64,000 nt of DNA from positions 62,001 to 126,000 of the forward strand of contig JAQISU010000250.1 in the NCBI GenBank assembly GCA_029339505.1. Direction: 5' to 3'. Positions within the stretch are counted from its first letter, which is position 1. Every line of letters begins with the position of its first letter. A model generated the notes under the pieces. It searched no databases and was not told the origin of the DNA. It was given only the letters and a program-made list of their open reading frames with translations. Position numbers and translations under genes: made by a program. The stretch is from Unio delphinus (lineage: Eukaryota > Mollusca > Bivalvia > Unionida > Unionidae). Shown in pieces: positions 1-50,097 of the stretch.

Positions 1-240
1 TATTTATGTTTACATACATTTGGAATACCTCTCCCCATTATTTTACTAATACTAGAGCTTTATTTATGTTACATGAACATTTGGAATACCTATCCCCAAT
101 ATTTAACAAATACTAAAACTTTATTTATGTTACATGAACATTTGGAATACCTCTCACCATTATTTAACTAATACTAAAACTTTATGTTTACATACATTTG
201 GAATACCTCTCCCCATTATTTATCTAATACTAGCACTTCC
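1..240. repeat. 60-bp tandem repeat, 4 copies
   Basis: Unit of about 60 bp, typified by TATTTATGTTACATGAACAT then TTGGAATACCTCTCCCC. It begins at or before the left edge. It lies in what is presumably the intron before exon 1. From 241 to 822 I see nothing else. Confidence 0.8.
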
Positions 241-822
241 TTTGGACTTTCATTTTTTTGCTGTTTTCTTCTTTATTATGACGGATTTGGAAGCAAATCT
301 GGAATTTTTAGCTCACTAGGCAGCAACACCATTTTAAACTTATGATGTGGCCTTGCATCTCACATTAATATATGTTTCTGTGGTAAACTTCTTCTCAATA
401 CCAGTGCTGACAAATTCAACCAAATTTAGCAGAAGGGATTCTTGTATAAAGGACTTTTAAATTTATACTAATGGCATCACTAAATCAAAAAACAAAAAAA
501 CTGTTGAATGGAATTGGATTCATTTGTATGTTGGCTTTAAATATTGAACTGATGAGGTTCTTGTGCTGCCATCTATGGATGATGATGCAGCAAATAGTGA
601 AGTCTTGAAATATTTTTTTTTGTATGAGTAGTATATGCAATTACAAATATTGAAAGAAATTGCTAAGAAAAGCATCATATTGACTCGGAGTTTCTTGGCC
701 ATCTGCCAGTTAGCTAATAGACATGTCAGGGTAGTGATTCAGGCTACTTGGAGTCTTAACTAAAATGCATTATTACATTATAATTCTATTTGATTTCTTC
801 CACATCTTTTTTTATTTAATAG

Positions 823-41146
<40,324 letters not shown>

Positions 41147-42270
41147 ATGACAACCCAGTAGAAAACAACCAACAATAAAGATTATTTCAAATTCTTCTAA
41201 ATCCACTTCTAAAGCTACAGACTGTAATGCAGATATCTGCATATGACAGAATATAGAAATGTATCACTTTTTTTTTATTTCTTTCATACATCACATTGAC
41301 TAAATTTTTTACAATCAAAGAAACAGCTGTGAAGACTGCATTATTCTGTTCAAATCAAATGAACAACTCTGGACTGTACTGAACTTGCCTCTGAATGTAT
41401 ACATCTTCAGATAAATTGAAGTGTTAGGATAAACATACAGTTCTTTTTCAGCATTTATAAAATACAAAAGGAATCGTCTGTTCCCTCAATATTACTAATA
41501 CAATAAAATCTTTCATAAGAAACCACCCTGCTATACTACCAAAACAATGCTTAGATTTCATATGAATGCAGTTTTTAAAATCAATTTGGACATAGTACTT
41601 GAAGGATTTTGTAATTTTATTTGTTTATCTATATTTTGTGTATCTTTTAAAGAATTTTAACAATTTTTAATTTTGTGCTATAGAATATCCTTTCTAAATT
41701 TATTTGAAAATGTTTATCTTAAAATAGTTTAACCATTTTTTTTACCTATACATTTTTGGAACATTACATATAATCAGCACAGTTTAACTAGAATTGTGCT
41801 GAAGTAACATCAAATCCTGTACATATATACTACCCTTTCTGGCACAAAATTCAAGATCTTTCAAGAGCTGTGGTCTCTTATTACTGTTCACAACATAATA
41901 TATCAATAAACATGTGCATTGAGAATCTGGTGTTAATAAAGTTGGTCACACATGGCAGTTGCCTTTTAAGAGATTTCACTGGATTACCTTTCGTTTAAAT
42001 TGTTTGAATAAAGTAATATCCAACAGGCTAATTTAGGTAGATGGAATACATGAAATTCTATTATGTACAGGTTTTTTCATGCACTTCATTAATAATAACT
42101 ATTTGGCTTGAAACTTTTGTGATTTGATGATAGGTTAGTATATACCACAGCTTTTGAATCAATATGTTTTACAAATGTTTACCTAAGTTTTCACCAGGAA
42201 TCAATATTCATGTCATGTTCATTGTTCTTTTCTACTCTTTCCTAATAAACTTTTGCAAGATATGGCTTTC
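41147..42270 (+). other. 3' UTR of the membrane-protein gene
   Basis: No long frame is present. AATAAA signals lie at 41174-41179, 41905-41910, 41935-41940 and 42244-42249. The last is followed by a T/GT-rich stretch and is the likeliest cleavage region. A short run near 41503-41530 resembles the end of the small hairpin repeat seen whole at 58327. Confidence 0.55.
42244..42249 (+). terminator. Probable poly(A) signal
   Basis: AATAAA is followed within 30 bases by a T-rich stretch (GCTGTTTTCTTTAATG). It is the last of several AATAAA hexamers before the LTR at 42576. Confidence 0.45.
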
Positions 42271-42531
42271 GCTGTTTTCTTTAATGTATTTATAACAACG
42301 AAAGCAACCTACATTATACTAAAAGAATCAGTTATACAAGTTCACATAATTTATATCAAGAACTCAGATGTTGATGCATGTTTACATGGAACCCAACCAT
42401 TACCTCTTACCTTTGATAGGTATCAAATAAGTACAGAGCTATGTATCGAACTTGAGACAGCAGAGGTGTCAAGAGAGCATATTGCCACTGTCCAATCAAA
42501 TTATCTTGACACTATAGCATCATGTATCTTC

Positions 42532-42536
<5 letters not shown>

Positions 42537-42575
<39 letters not shown>
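42537..42575. repeat. (TA)n tract split by an LTR insertion
   Basis: Together with 43420-43464 this was one (TA)n microsatellite before the solo LTR entered it. The 4-bp duplication ATAT is part of it. Confidence 0.9.
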
Positions 42576-42579
<4 letters not shown>

Positions 42580-43415
42580 ACATGCTTAGGCTCGAATAAG
42601 CAGCAACACAGAAAGAGTGAAAACTAACAAGCTTGTAAAACTTTAACAATGAATTTATTAAGTACAATTATTTTCATAAAATAAATAAACTTACAGTTTT
42701 AGAGAATCAAATCCAACATTAATCCAATATAGAATTCACAAAAATAATCCACTAATGGAATTGTAAGAGTCCTGATAAATAAATGTTCTAATAGTTCCAG
42801 GTTCGAATCTTGATGATGTAATCCAAAATGGCTGACAATGTCACGTGATGCAGTTCTTGTTTAATTTATCATCCAAATGAATTATGAGCACGTTTTCTCC
42901 TCCAAATAGATAATAAATCCTCTTTCTTCAATGAATTGACACAAAGTCCAAAACACGAATAATAAAAATTATAACTCAAACATGAATACACAACTGTTCA
43001 TTTTAAAGCCCAAAATTCTACTAATGTTAGCTTCCAAAACAACAGTCTATATAACTCTTTTTTTTAAGTAAACAAGTGATCACGTGATTTTCTAGAAATT
43101 GATAGAGGTTCATGGAAGGTCACAGAAAGAGACTGCCTTCACTAAAAATCACGTACTCTAGATATTTACTACCCCCAATAACTAAAAATAAAAGTTATCC
43201 TTGAAATTAGCCAATAGTTTTAAAGACCTGTTTATCAATCTGAAGCAAGGTCAGATATTGAGGTAACCAAGCCAAGGTCAGCTTGTTTACAACTGGAATC
43301 TAAGTCAGCCTGAGCTTTCTAGAAAAAATCTCCCAATCAATTCATTTTAAAGGCAAAATGACAAATTTGGATACAACATTTAAAAAAAAATAAATAAATT
43401 AAATCCAATAGCCGT

Positions 43416-43419
<4 letters not shown>
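42576..43419 (-). mobile_element. Solo LTR, family A copy 2
   Basis: 844 bp with TGTTACATGC and CGTAACA ends and ATAT flanks (42572-42575 and 43420-43423). It aligns with 19076-19923 over its length (for example GCTCGAATAAGCAGCAACAC and AGTCCTGATAAATAAATGT). The orientation is the same, with AATAAA near the 3' end on the minus strand. Confidence 0.8.
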
Positions 43420-43466
<47 letters not shown>

Positions 43467-44124
43467 CTTTTTCAAAATTAATATAAATTATTGTTGAAAT
43501 TACTTGTCATCCAGAAAATTAAATTTGAGCATCATCAAAAGGAAACTAGGTGACAATTTTAAGATCAGAACTAGCTGGAGTTTTAAACCAAAAAAAATTA
43601 CCTGGAGAAAAGTATTTACCTTGTAAGGTGGATCAGCATAATTGGTACAACTTGAAAAGTCCTCACACCAGGATGCATTTTGTCAAGCATGGTCAAATTC
43701 TATTCAGTGTTTGGGGTTTTTTTTGGAGCGTTGTTTTCCCCAATTTTTTTCTTGTTTTTTTTTGGGTAACAGTGGCTTTTTAATTTATACTAACATCGGC
43801 TCTATTATATGACTTATAAGTGTTGTGAGTATAAAAGTTTGAAAGCCCTTTATTCTATGAGGTCATGTGCCAAATTTGGTCAAACTTGGTACTCCAGTGT
43901 TTGAGAATTGCTTTCAAAAAGAGCAAGTTTTTATTGATTTAGCCTTGTGGGATTAAATGCCATTGGTCAAAGCATGATAGACTAGTAAATTTGGTTGGGG
44001 AAAAAGCCAAGAATAACTAGTGACCCACAGAAAGCTGCTGGAAAGCTTCTTACATATCTATGTTGGTCGATCCGAGATCTAAACTCCCATGGACAGAGGT
44101 CAGGTGTGCAAGTGATCTGTACAG
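43420..44124. other. Interval between LTR copy 2 and the next exon-like segment
   Basis: (TA)n to 43464, then AT-rich sequence. A stretch at about 44020-44098 (open frame with KAAGKLLTYLCWSIRDLN, ending near GT) could be a further exon, but its phase does not fit the segment at 44125, so it is not called. Confidence 0.4.
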
Positions 44125-44229
44125 GTGAGTGCCTTTGACCACCCTGCCCCACCGCAATTATTGAAGGACACACAACTGGCCATACCTAAAGCTCACATTC
44201 CCTTGAGGCCAGAAGAGCTAAAAATTATG
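44125..44229 (+). CDS. Exon-like segment of an unrecognised host gene
   Basis: The acceptor is ATCTGTACAG and the donor ATTATG|GTGAGT, exactly 35 codons, phase 0 in and out. It encodes SAFDHPAPPQLLKDTQLAIP and HIPLRPEELKIM. It joins in frame to 44564. Codon use and splice sites look real. The protein family is not recognised. Confidence 0.5.
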
Positions 44230-44240
44230 GTGAGTACATA

Positions 44241-44356
44241 TGGTTACCATAAAGGTAGTTCATTATGTACCCGTATACAGGTTACAATAAAAGTAATTCA
44301 TTATGTACCTGTATACAGGTTACCATAAAGGTAATTCATTATGTACCTGTATACAA
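44241..44356. repeat. Tandem repeat, about 40 bp, 3 copies
   Basis: Unit GGTTACCATAAAGGTAATTC then ATTATGTACCTGTATACA. Confidence 0.85.
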
Positions 44357-44563
44357 CAATATTTACAATGGACCATGACATACTGTAGAAAACATTAAAT
44401 AGATCACAGTGGTACATACTATTCTAAACTATGGTCATGACTGTCTACAACTCAAGCTAACACAAATTTGTGCATGTACACTTTTTACCAAAATGCATAC
44501 AGGTGCACATTTTTCTTCTGAGTTAATATTGGTCCATAATTACTGACAACATAGTTATGACAG

Positions 44564-44797
44564 GTCACAATGAAAAAGATGATGGCCACTCCTCCTTCGA
44601 CAGAAGTGAAAAAGAAAGAAAGGAAACCAGAAGTGAGAAAAGAAAAGAATACCAAAGCTATCCCATTACCTCCACTACCACCACCAGTACCCTCGACGTT
44701 GACTCTTGTGGCAAATCGGACACGTAACACCGTTTTGAAACAACCCCCATTTCGCCCCACCCAAAGCAGTATCATCGAAGAGTGGGTACCTTATTAA
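44564..44797 (+). CDS. Last exon-like segment of an unrecognised host gene, abutting a Polinton fragment
   Basis: The acceptor is GTTATGACAG. The 77 codons continue phase 0 from 44229 and end TAA at 44795-44797. The sequence is Lys/Glu-rich, then Pro-rich (AIPLPPLPPPVPSTLTL), and finishes SSIIEEWVPY. The stop is 6 bases before the Polinton integrase ATG, so the natural end of this exon may have been replaced by the insertion or truncation. Function unknown. Confidence 0.5.
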   Translation, partial: VTMKKMMATPPSTEVKKKERKPEVRKEKNTKAIPLPPLPPPVPSTLTLVANRTRNTVLKQPPFRPTQSSIIEEWVPY

Positions 44798-44803
44798 CAA
44801 ACC

Positions 44804-45913
44804 ATGGAGAAGGTGTTATCCAGCATTTACTACGATCCAGCCCACCCTGCAGTTACGGAGGTATTCAGAAATCGTATCGTGCTGCAAAAACTCGCCTGAA
44901 AAAGCTCCGTTTACCTGAAGTACAACGATGGTTACAAGAGCAATCTACGTACACTTTACACAAACCCATTCGACGAAAATTTCACAGAAGTCGCACTCAA
45001 GTGGAAGGCATCGATCATCAATGGCAAGCCAATTTAGCTGATGTCTCTCATTTAGCCACCTACAATCGCGGCTACAGATATTTGTTTTGTGTCATCGACG
45101 TCTTTTCTAAATTTGCCTGGGTCGTACCATTGACTTCCAAATCGAGCGGAGCACGATTACGAGCTTTGCAACTGGTGTTGGAACAAAGTGGTCGTCATCC
45201 TCTTCGATGGCAATCCGACAAAGGCACCGAATTTCTAAACCATGCTTTCCAACGAGAATTAAAGAAACGTGACATTCATTTTTTTTACAACCGAAAATCC
45301 TGAAATCAAAGCTAGCATCGTGGAACGTTTTCAACGTACCTTGAAAGAACGCATGTGGAAATATTTTACGCATCAACACAATCTCAAGTACGTCGACGTC
45401 TTACCACATTTATTCCAAGCCTACAATCAATCTTACCATTGTAGCATTGGAATTGCCCCACAAGATGTGACACCCGACAACGAAGTGACTGTTTTTAAGC
45501 GTCTGTTTGGTACGTCCCGGACGATGGCTGTCCCCAAGAAAGGTGGAGTGTTAACCCCTGGAGATTGGGTTCGCATTGGTAAAACCAAACGCACTTTCCA
45601 CAAAGGTTACTTACCGAACTGGACCACATAATTGTTTCGTGTTACTGGACGAGTGCGTGATCGTCATCCTACCGTCTATAAATTGGAAGACATGAACGGG
45701 GAAGTATTAAAAGGAATGTTTTACTTGCCTGAGTTACAACGTGTCACCAAAACAGAAGACGACGTGTACGACATTGAAAACATTCTCGAACGAAGAACCC
45801 GTACAGTAGGTAAAAGGCGTGTCAAAGAAGTCAAAGTACGTTGGAAAGGATATCCTCCCAGTTTTTATTCTTGGATTGACGCTTCGCAAGTCATCGACTA
45901 TAAAAAGAAGTGA
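44804..45913 (+). pseudogene. Polinton retroviral-type integrase with C-terminal chromodomain (broken)
   Basis: The ATG is at 44804. The central part has a DDE/RNase H-like core: the first Asp in a GIDHQW segment near 45010, a VIDVFSKFAW strand near 45092-45121, a SDKGTEF segment near 45217-45237 and the downstream Glu-containing helix near 45315. A chromodomain with KVRWKGYP lies at about 45830-45860. Breaks seen: a frameshift near 44850, a frameshift at the eight-T run 45278-45285, and an in-frame TAA at 45629-45631. The enzyme would insert element ends into DNA; this copy cannot be translated whole. The TGA is at 45911-45913. Confidence 0.9.
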
Positions 45914-46338
45914 CCATTGTGCTCTTCAATACAGCTTCAGCTACCACAGTGACTACTCCTTCAGGCAGTTCTCCTCTGCAAGATTTACAAAAGCAACCCT
46001 TGTGGGTGTGGTGTGGAGAACGTGTCCCTTACACCCAAATCATCTTTTTCTGTCAAATCTTTGTGGTGTATTGTGTCATCGGTGCAGCCATTGCTAATTT
46101 GAGTTTGCAACAAGGAGACAAACAATTGTGGACCATTCTACTCAGCAGTTGCATCGGTTATCTTCTTCCCAATGATTCCCTGAAATACTCTTACAACGGG
46201 AACAACAGTAACAATATTGGGAGCCTTGCGTCCAACGTCAGTCATTCTCCTAACAGTCACCTCGTCAATCACAATCCTCTTTTAGACACTCCTCTAACCT
46301 CGAATGACCCCTCGGACAGGAAAACTTTGGAATTATGA
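45910..46338 (+). CDS. Small membrane protein of the Polinton
   Basis: 142 codons, open throughout. Two hydrophobic helices at about residues 45-68 and 78-93, Thr/Ser-rich N-terminus, Asn/Ser-rich hydrophilic C-terminus. There is no ATG in the frame: it opens at GTG (45910), which overlaps the integrase TGA as GTGA, where an ATGA overlap would be expected. Its own stop overlaps the next ATG. A membrane ORF between integrase and penton recurs in these elements; its role is unknown. Confidence 0.65.
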   Translation: MTIVLFNTASATTVTTPSGSSPLQDLQKQPLWVWCGERVPYTQIIFFCQIFVVYCVIGAAIANLSLQQGDKQLWTILLSSCIGYLLPNDSLKYSYNGNNSNNIGSLASNVSHSPNSHLVNHNPLLDTPLTSNDPSDRKTLEL

Positions 46339-47256
46339 ACAACAATATTAACCAATTTTACTTAACGTTACCCAGTGACAGTTCCATTGAGGTGTTTCAT
46401 AACAACACATTGTGCTGTTACACGACTAAATTACCACAAGTCATTCATTTCGATCAAGATGCTCATTGGGAAGTGGCTTTAGTGGAAATGATACACCCTA
46501 CACACATCAAAAACATCGTCGAAAATCATAACATTTTTTCAGTAGAAGTGTATGACGAGCAATTGCAACAACTCTTAGACGAACGCATCACTGTCAGTGA
46601 CCCGATGAAAACACAGGACCCCAAAACTGAACGGTCCACCTATCTGTTAACCATTCCTGCAGGTTATTATTTTAGTGGTCAACATCTAGTGAATACGATC
46701 GTAACCAGGTTCAATACTTTGTTTGGTAAAGCCATGGAGAAAAAAAGTGTTACCTTTGAGTACCATAAAGTGGCTCATAGACTAATTATCAAATTTTCAG
46801 AGGATAAAATAATGGACATTACCTTTTGTCCTGAATTGTATGATATTTTGGGTGGAGACTTCAGGTTGGTCAAGAAAAAAAATACTAGCCATAACCAGTA
46901 ACTTGGATTTTGCGAAATATTTTCGACTCCCTGTAGAAATGAACCAAGGACTCACCTTGATGTTTGTGTACTCCGATGTGGTGGAGTACAACGTCGTTGG
47001 ACACACCTCTGTACCGTTACTGCGTGTCATTCCTTTCAAAGTGGATTCTGCCATGATCGCTGACGAGGAAGGTGGAAATACCTATCATGTTCACCGCGAA
47101 TTTGTACATCCTCATTATTTGCCTGTCAGTAGGTCGTGTTTTGACAGTGTCAACATTACTATAAAAGGAGATCTAGGACAAAATATTCCATTTACCAAAG
47201 GGAGGTTCGCAGTGAAACTTCATTTTCAAAACGATTCTCTAACAACTGAAAATTGA
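46335..47256 (+). pseudogene. Penton-like minor capsid protein of the Polinton (frameshifted)
   Basis: The ATG at 46335 overlaps the previous stop (ATGA). The N-terminal 180 codons are open to 46901. The rest continues in another frame to 47256 after a slip in the A-rich run near 46875-46890. The sequence is beta-rich, with an N-terminal segment on peptides and extremities (TLPSDSSIEVFHNN) usual for the single-jelly-roll penton of Polintons. Family identity comes from context and general pattern. Confidence 0.72.
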
Positions 47257-47281
47257 TATATCCTGTGTACCGAGGAGTCGC

Positions 47282-47630
47282 TCAACAACGAGGATTTTGT
47301 TTGTTTGTTTGATTAGGATTTTTAACGTAGCTTTAACAATTTTTCAGTCATATCGCTACGATGTCTGCAGTGAGGCAGTTTATAGTGATGTCTAGCACTG
47401 AGACATCATGCCGCAGACATGTAGCATGATGTCTCACCCAGTCACATTATCCTGACACCAGGCCGACCAGTCCTAACACTAACCTCTTTATGCTGAGCGT
47501 CAAGCGAGGCAGCTGTTAGTACCATTTTTGTAAGTCTTTTGTATGACTCGGCCGGGGATCGAACCGACGACCTCCCGCTTCCGGGGCGGACGCTCTACCA
47601 CTAGGCCACCGGAGCGGTCAACAACGAGGA
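47282..47630 (-). mobile_element. tRNA-derived SINE, family C, inserted between penton and core genes
   Basis: The SINE occupies 47295-47617 on the minus strand and is flanked by 13-bp direct repeats TCAACAACGAGGA (47282-47294 and 47618-47630). On the minus strand, box A is TGGCCTAGTGGTAGAGCGTC, box B is GGTTCGATCCC and the tail is (AAAC)n. It is the best preserved copy in the window and lies in an intergenic gap. Confidence 0.95.
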
Positions 47631-47645
47631 CATGGTTTAGGAGAT

Positions 47646-48050
47646 ATGTTTAAACCAGCCTTTCGTTCCGTGGTCCCTGTTTTGAAACCGATGGTGACAC
47701 GAGAATTGCACGCCTTAAAAGATGCCGCATTGACTCACGGCAAAGAATTTCTTCAAAATGTTCTGATTGCCAAACAAAACCCAAAAGAAGCTTTCTTGAG
47801 AGCAGGCAAAAATGTCTTGCTTCAAACGGGTAAAGAAATTTTGGGTCAACGAGAAAGTCCTATAAATGCCCTGAACGGTACCGAGTCTGGCATTCCTGCT
47901 TCCCTGAGGACACAGCAAGGACAAGGCAGAAAGCGACGACGAAGACATCCTTCCAAAAGTCTCCATACCTTCAAAGTTAGAAAAACTAAGAAAAAAAAAC
48001 GGTTGGAGACTTGGGCATTTTTATTACTAAAAGCAAAACATAGAGACTGA
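47646..48050 (+). CDS. Basic core-like protein of the Polinton
   Basis: 134 codons, open. The N-terminal half is predicted helical (ALKDAALTHGKEFLQNVLIA). The C-terminal half has very basic clusters GRKRRRRHPSK and RKTKKKKR, suggesting DNA binding in the virion. It stops 7 bases before the major capsid ATG. Small basic proteins in this position are known from adintovirus-like Polintons; the role is inferred. Confidence 0.65.
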   Translation: MFKPAFRSVVPVLKPMVTRELHALKDAALTHGKEFLQNVLIAKQNPKEAFLRAGKNVLLQTGKEILGQRESPINALNGTESGIPASLRTQQGQGRKRRRRHPSKSLHTFKVRKTKKKKRLETWAFLLLKAKHRD

Positions 48051-48057
48051 TAAAAAT

Positions 48058-49375
48058 ATGATGCACCAAGAATCTTGTGCCTGTTCCAAGTCGGAACTGG
48101 ATCTCTTTGCCATGCCACCTACTATGATGACCATGCAAGAAGCCCAATGGGATGAATTTCATCCCGTCTCCTCTTTGGTGGATTCAGCTCCCATCGAGTT
48201 TGAAATCAAAGGGCAACCCGAAGATTACATCGATCTGAACAGCAGTTACTTGTATTTGAAAGTGAAAGTGATTTAAACGGACAACTCCGTTTCAGGAGCG
48301 GATACCCGATTAGCTCCCGTCAACAATTTCATGCATTCCTTGTTCAGCGATGTGGATTTGTACATGAATAACAAACTGGTGAGCAGTAGCATGGATACTT
48401 ACCCTTACCGAGCGTACCTCGAAAATCTCTTGACGTACGGAAAAGAAGCCAAGAACACTCATTTAGATGCTTGCGTGGTATGGAAACCTGACAGCGCAGA
48501 TAAGTTTAACGACACAGCCTTGACCGTAGATGACGATCCTCACAATGTGGGTTTTAACGAGAGTCGAAAAAAAATTCTGCAAGGACGTAGTTTAGAACTG
48601 TTCGATCGTTTGCATTTGGACATGTGGTTTCAAGAGACGTATTTGCTGAACGGTGTAGATATTCGCTTGAGACTGAATCGTAGCAGTACTGTTTTCCATT
48701 TCATTGCTCATGCCAACGAATACGAAACCATTATCCAAGAAGCCAGGTTATACGTGCGTCGTGTGGAAGTGTTACCTAAAGTGGGAAATGATATCAGTCA
48801 CACTTTGAGCAGAACGACAGCCAAGTATCCGACACGACACGTGGAAGTAAAAACTTTCACCATTGCCACTGGACTCCGATCTAAGATCGAAGATCATCTG
48901 TTCCAAGGACAGTTACCCAAACGTTTATTCATTGGTATTGTCAGCAATGCATCCCTCAACGGTACCCACGATCAAAATCATTTCCAGTTTAAGCACTGCA
49001 AAGTATCCAAAATCGAAGTCAGTCAGTCGCGATGGCAAAACTTTGTGTACCCGACCCTTCGAACCCGACTTTGCCCACAAGAATTACTTGAGATCGTACT
49101 TGTCGCTGTACGAATCCACAGGACAGTTAGTAACCAACACCAGTCACGGTATTTCCTACGACGACTATGCAGGAGGTTACACTTTGTGGGCTTTTGATTT
49201 CACTCCAGACCAAGGCAGCGACGAGGGACATTTCCACCTTTTAAAATCTGGGCAACTGCGTGTGGAACTTCAGTTTGCAGGGGCTCTTGAAGAAACGGTG
49301 AATGTCATTCTGTATGCTGAATTTGATAATACCATAGAAATCAACAGTTTGAGAGAAGTCATTCTAGACTATTAG
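48058..49375 (+). pseudogene. Polinton major capsid protein, double jelly-roll (broken)
   Basis: About 440 codons, the usual size for the family. The start is ATG at 48058 (a second ATG follows directly). The N-terminal segment contains PIEFEIKGQPEDYIDL and the YLYLKVKV strand. The middle contains FSDVDLYMNNKLVS and YPYRAYLENLL, both typical of Polinton capsids. Breaks: an in-frame TAA at 48274-48276 and a frameshift between about 49030 and 49070, after which the frame runs to TAG at 49373-49375. The protein would form the hexameric shell. Confidence 0.88.
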
Positions 49376-49380
49376 AAACT

Positions 49381-49476
49381 ATGGAAGCCTCTTGTCCTTC
49401 TTTGAACAGTGGAGAATCAATGGAAATGGGATGGGAAGTTACAGAGAAAGCAAAGACCAAAAAGAAGAAGTAGTGA
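49381..49476 (+). CDS. Very short ORF after the capsid gene
   Basis: ATG 5 bases after the capsid stop, 30-31 codons, Ser/Glu then Lys-rich (ending in KTKKKK), followed by clustered stops TAGTGATAA. It may be a remnant. Function unknown. Confidence 0.35.
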
Positions 49477-49479
49477 TAA

Positions 49480-49858
49480 CAGGAACAAGATTTAGTCACC
49501 TGTTTTGCCAAACACTTGGAGGATAAAATGAGGGACATGATTAAAAAAGATTGTTATGGATGTCAAAACGATCATCCCAGTCAAATTCAACACGATAAAT
49601 GTATGATGATGAATCAAGAAGAAAAATTGGACGATTATCTGAACGAAGCTTGGAGTCTCATCTCAGAAAAAAACTGTGTTACTTCAGTGGTATAAAGACT
49701 TGCTTGATCATTCCTCTCCTCCATTGTTTGCTCGAGAAATTGATCACATCGAAGCTCTCTTGGCAAAGATTAAGGAGACGAAGCAAACAAACAGTTACTT
49801 GACAGACCTTTTCAAGCAAAAAGTCTGGATCGAATTGATGACTTATCATCACCTGTGA
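49480..49858 (+). pseudogene. Conserved Polinton-associated Cys/His ORF (frameshifted)
   Basis: It opens after TAGTGATAA without an ATG until 49529. It has a Cys/His cluster DCYGCQNDHPSQ and a C about 7 residues on (49545-49600), suggesting a zinc-binding knuckle. Helical sequence follows, with a shift near 49668-49678 (A run) into a frame ending at 49858. The same type of ORF occurs near capsid genes in other invertebrate Polintons (recollection). Function unknown. Confidence 0.5.
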
Positions 49859-49990
49859 AGAAAAAAAGCCACACAAAAAATGGATACTTGTGAACTTTAT
49901 TAGCTTTTGAACCGTAGTTCGTACACTGCTTCTTGGAATCAATGTTTGTTAGTTGCAAAAAATTGCGTTTTGTTAGTTGTTTCTTATTTG

Positions 49991-49996
49991 AATAAA
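49991..49996 (+). terminator. Poly(A) signal downstream of the Polinton gene block
   Basis: AATAAA about 130 bases after the last ORF, followed by a T-rich stretch at 50030-50043. Confidence 0.4.
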
Positions 49997-50097
49997 AAAT
50001 GTCTTTTGAAACCAATGCGTCTGTCATTTGTTTTACATTTTTTTAAAATATAGATGCTCTTTGACTTCTCTATATCCCTCACATCAAAGTATCCAAC

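Larger units (their letters stand above)
44804..50000 (+). mobile_element. Maverick/Polinton (adintovirus-like) fragment, integrase to capsid genes
   Basis: Six or seven co-oriented, tightly packed genes: integrase, small membrane protein, penton-like protein, basic core-like protein, major capsid protein and two small ORFs, then an AATAAA at 49991-49996. Protein-primed DNA polymerase B, FtsK/HerA-type packaging ATPase and adenovirus-type protease are not in the window. No long terminal inverted repeat was found at either side. Frameshifts and stops in four genes and a SINE insertion show that it is a dead copy. Confidence 0.88.

Noticed and set aside
42253..42627. 124-codon frame running through the 3' UTR end and (TA)n
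   Set aside because: It crosses a microsatellite and an LTR end and shows no domain.
44020..44098. An extra exon before 44125
   Set aside because: The frame is open and ends near GT, but its phase (1 or 2) does not match phase 0 at 44125.
47560..47620. tRNA gene on the minus strand
   Set aside because: Boxes A and B are present but are the head of a SINE with target duplications and an (AAAC)n tail; there is no proper acceptor stem closure.
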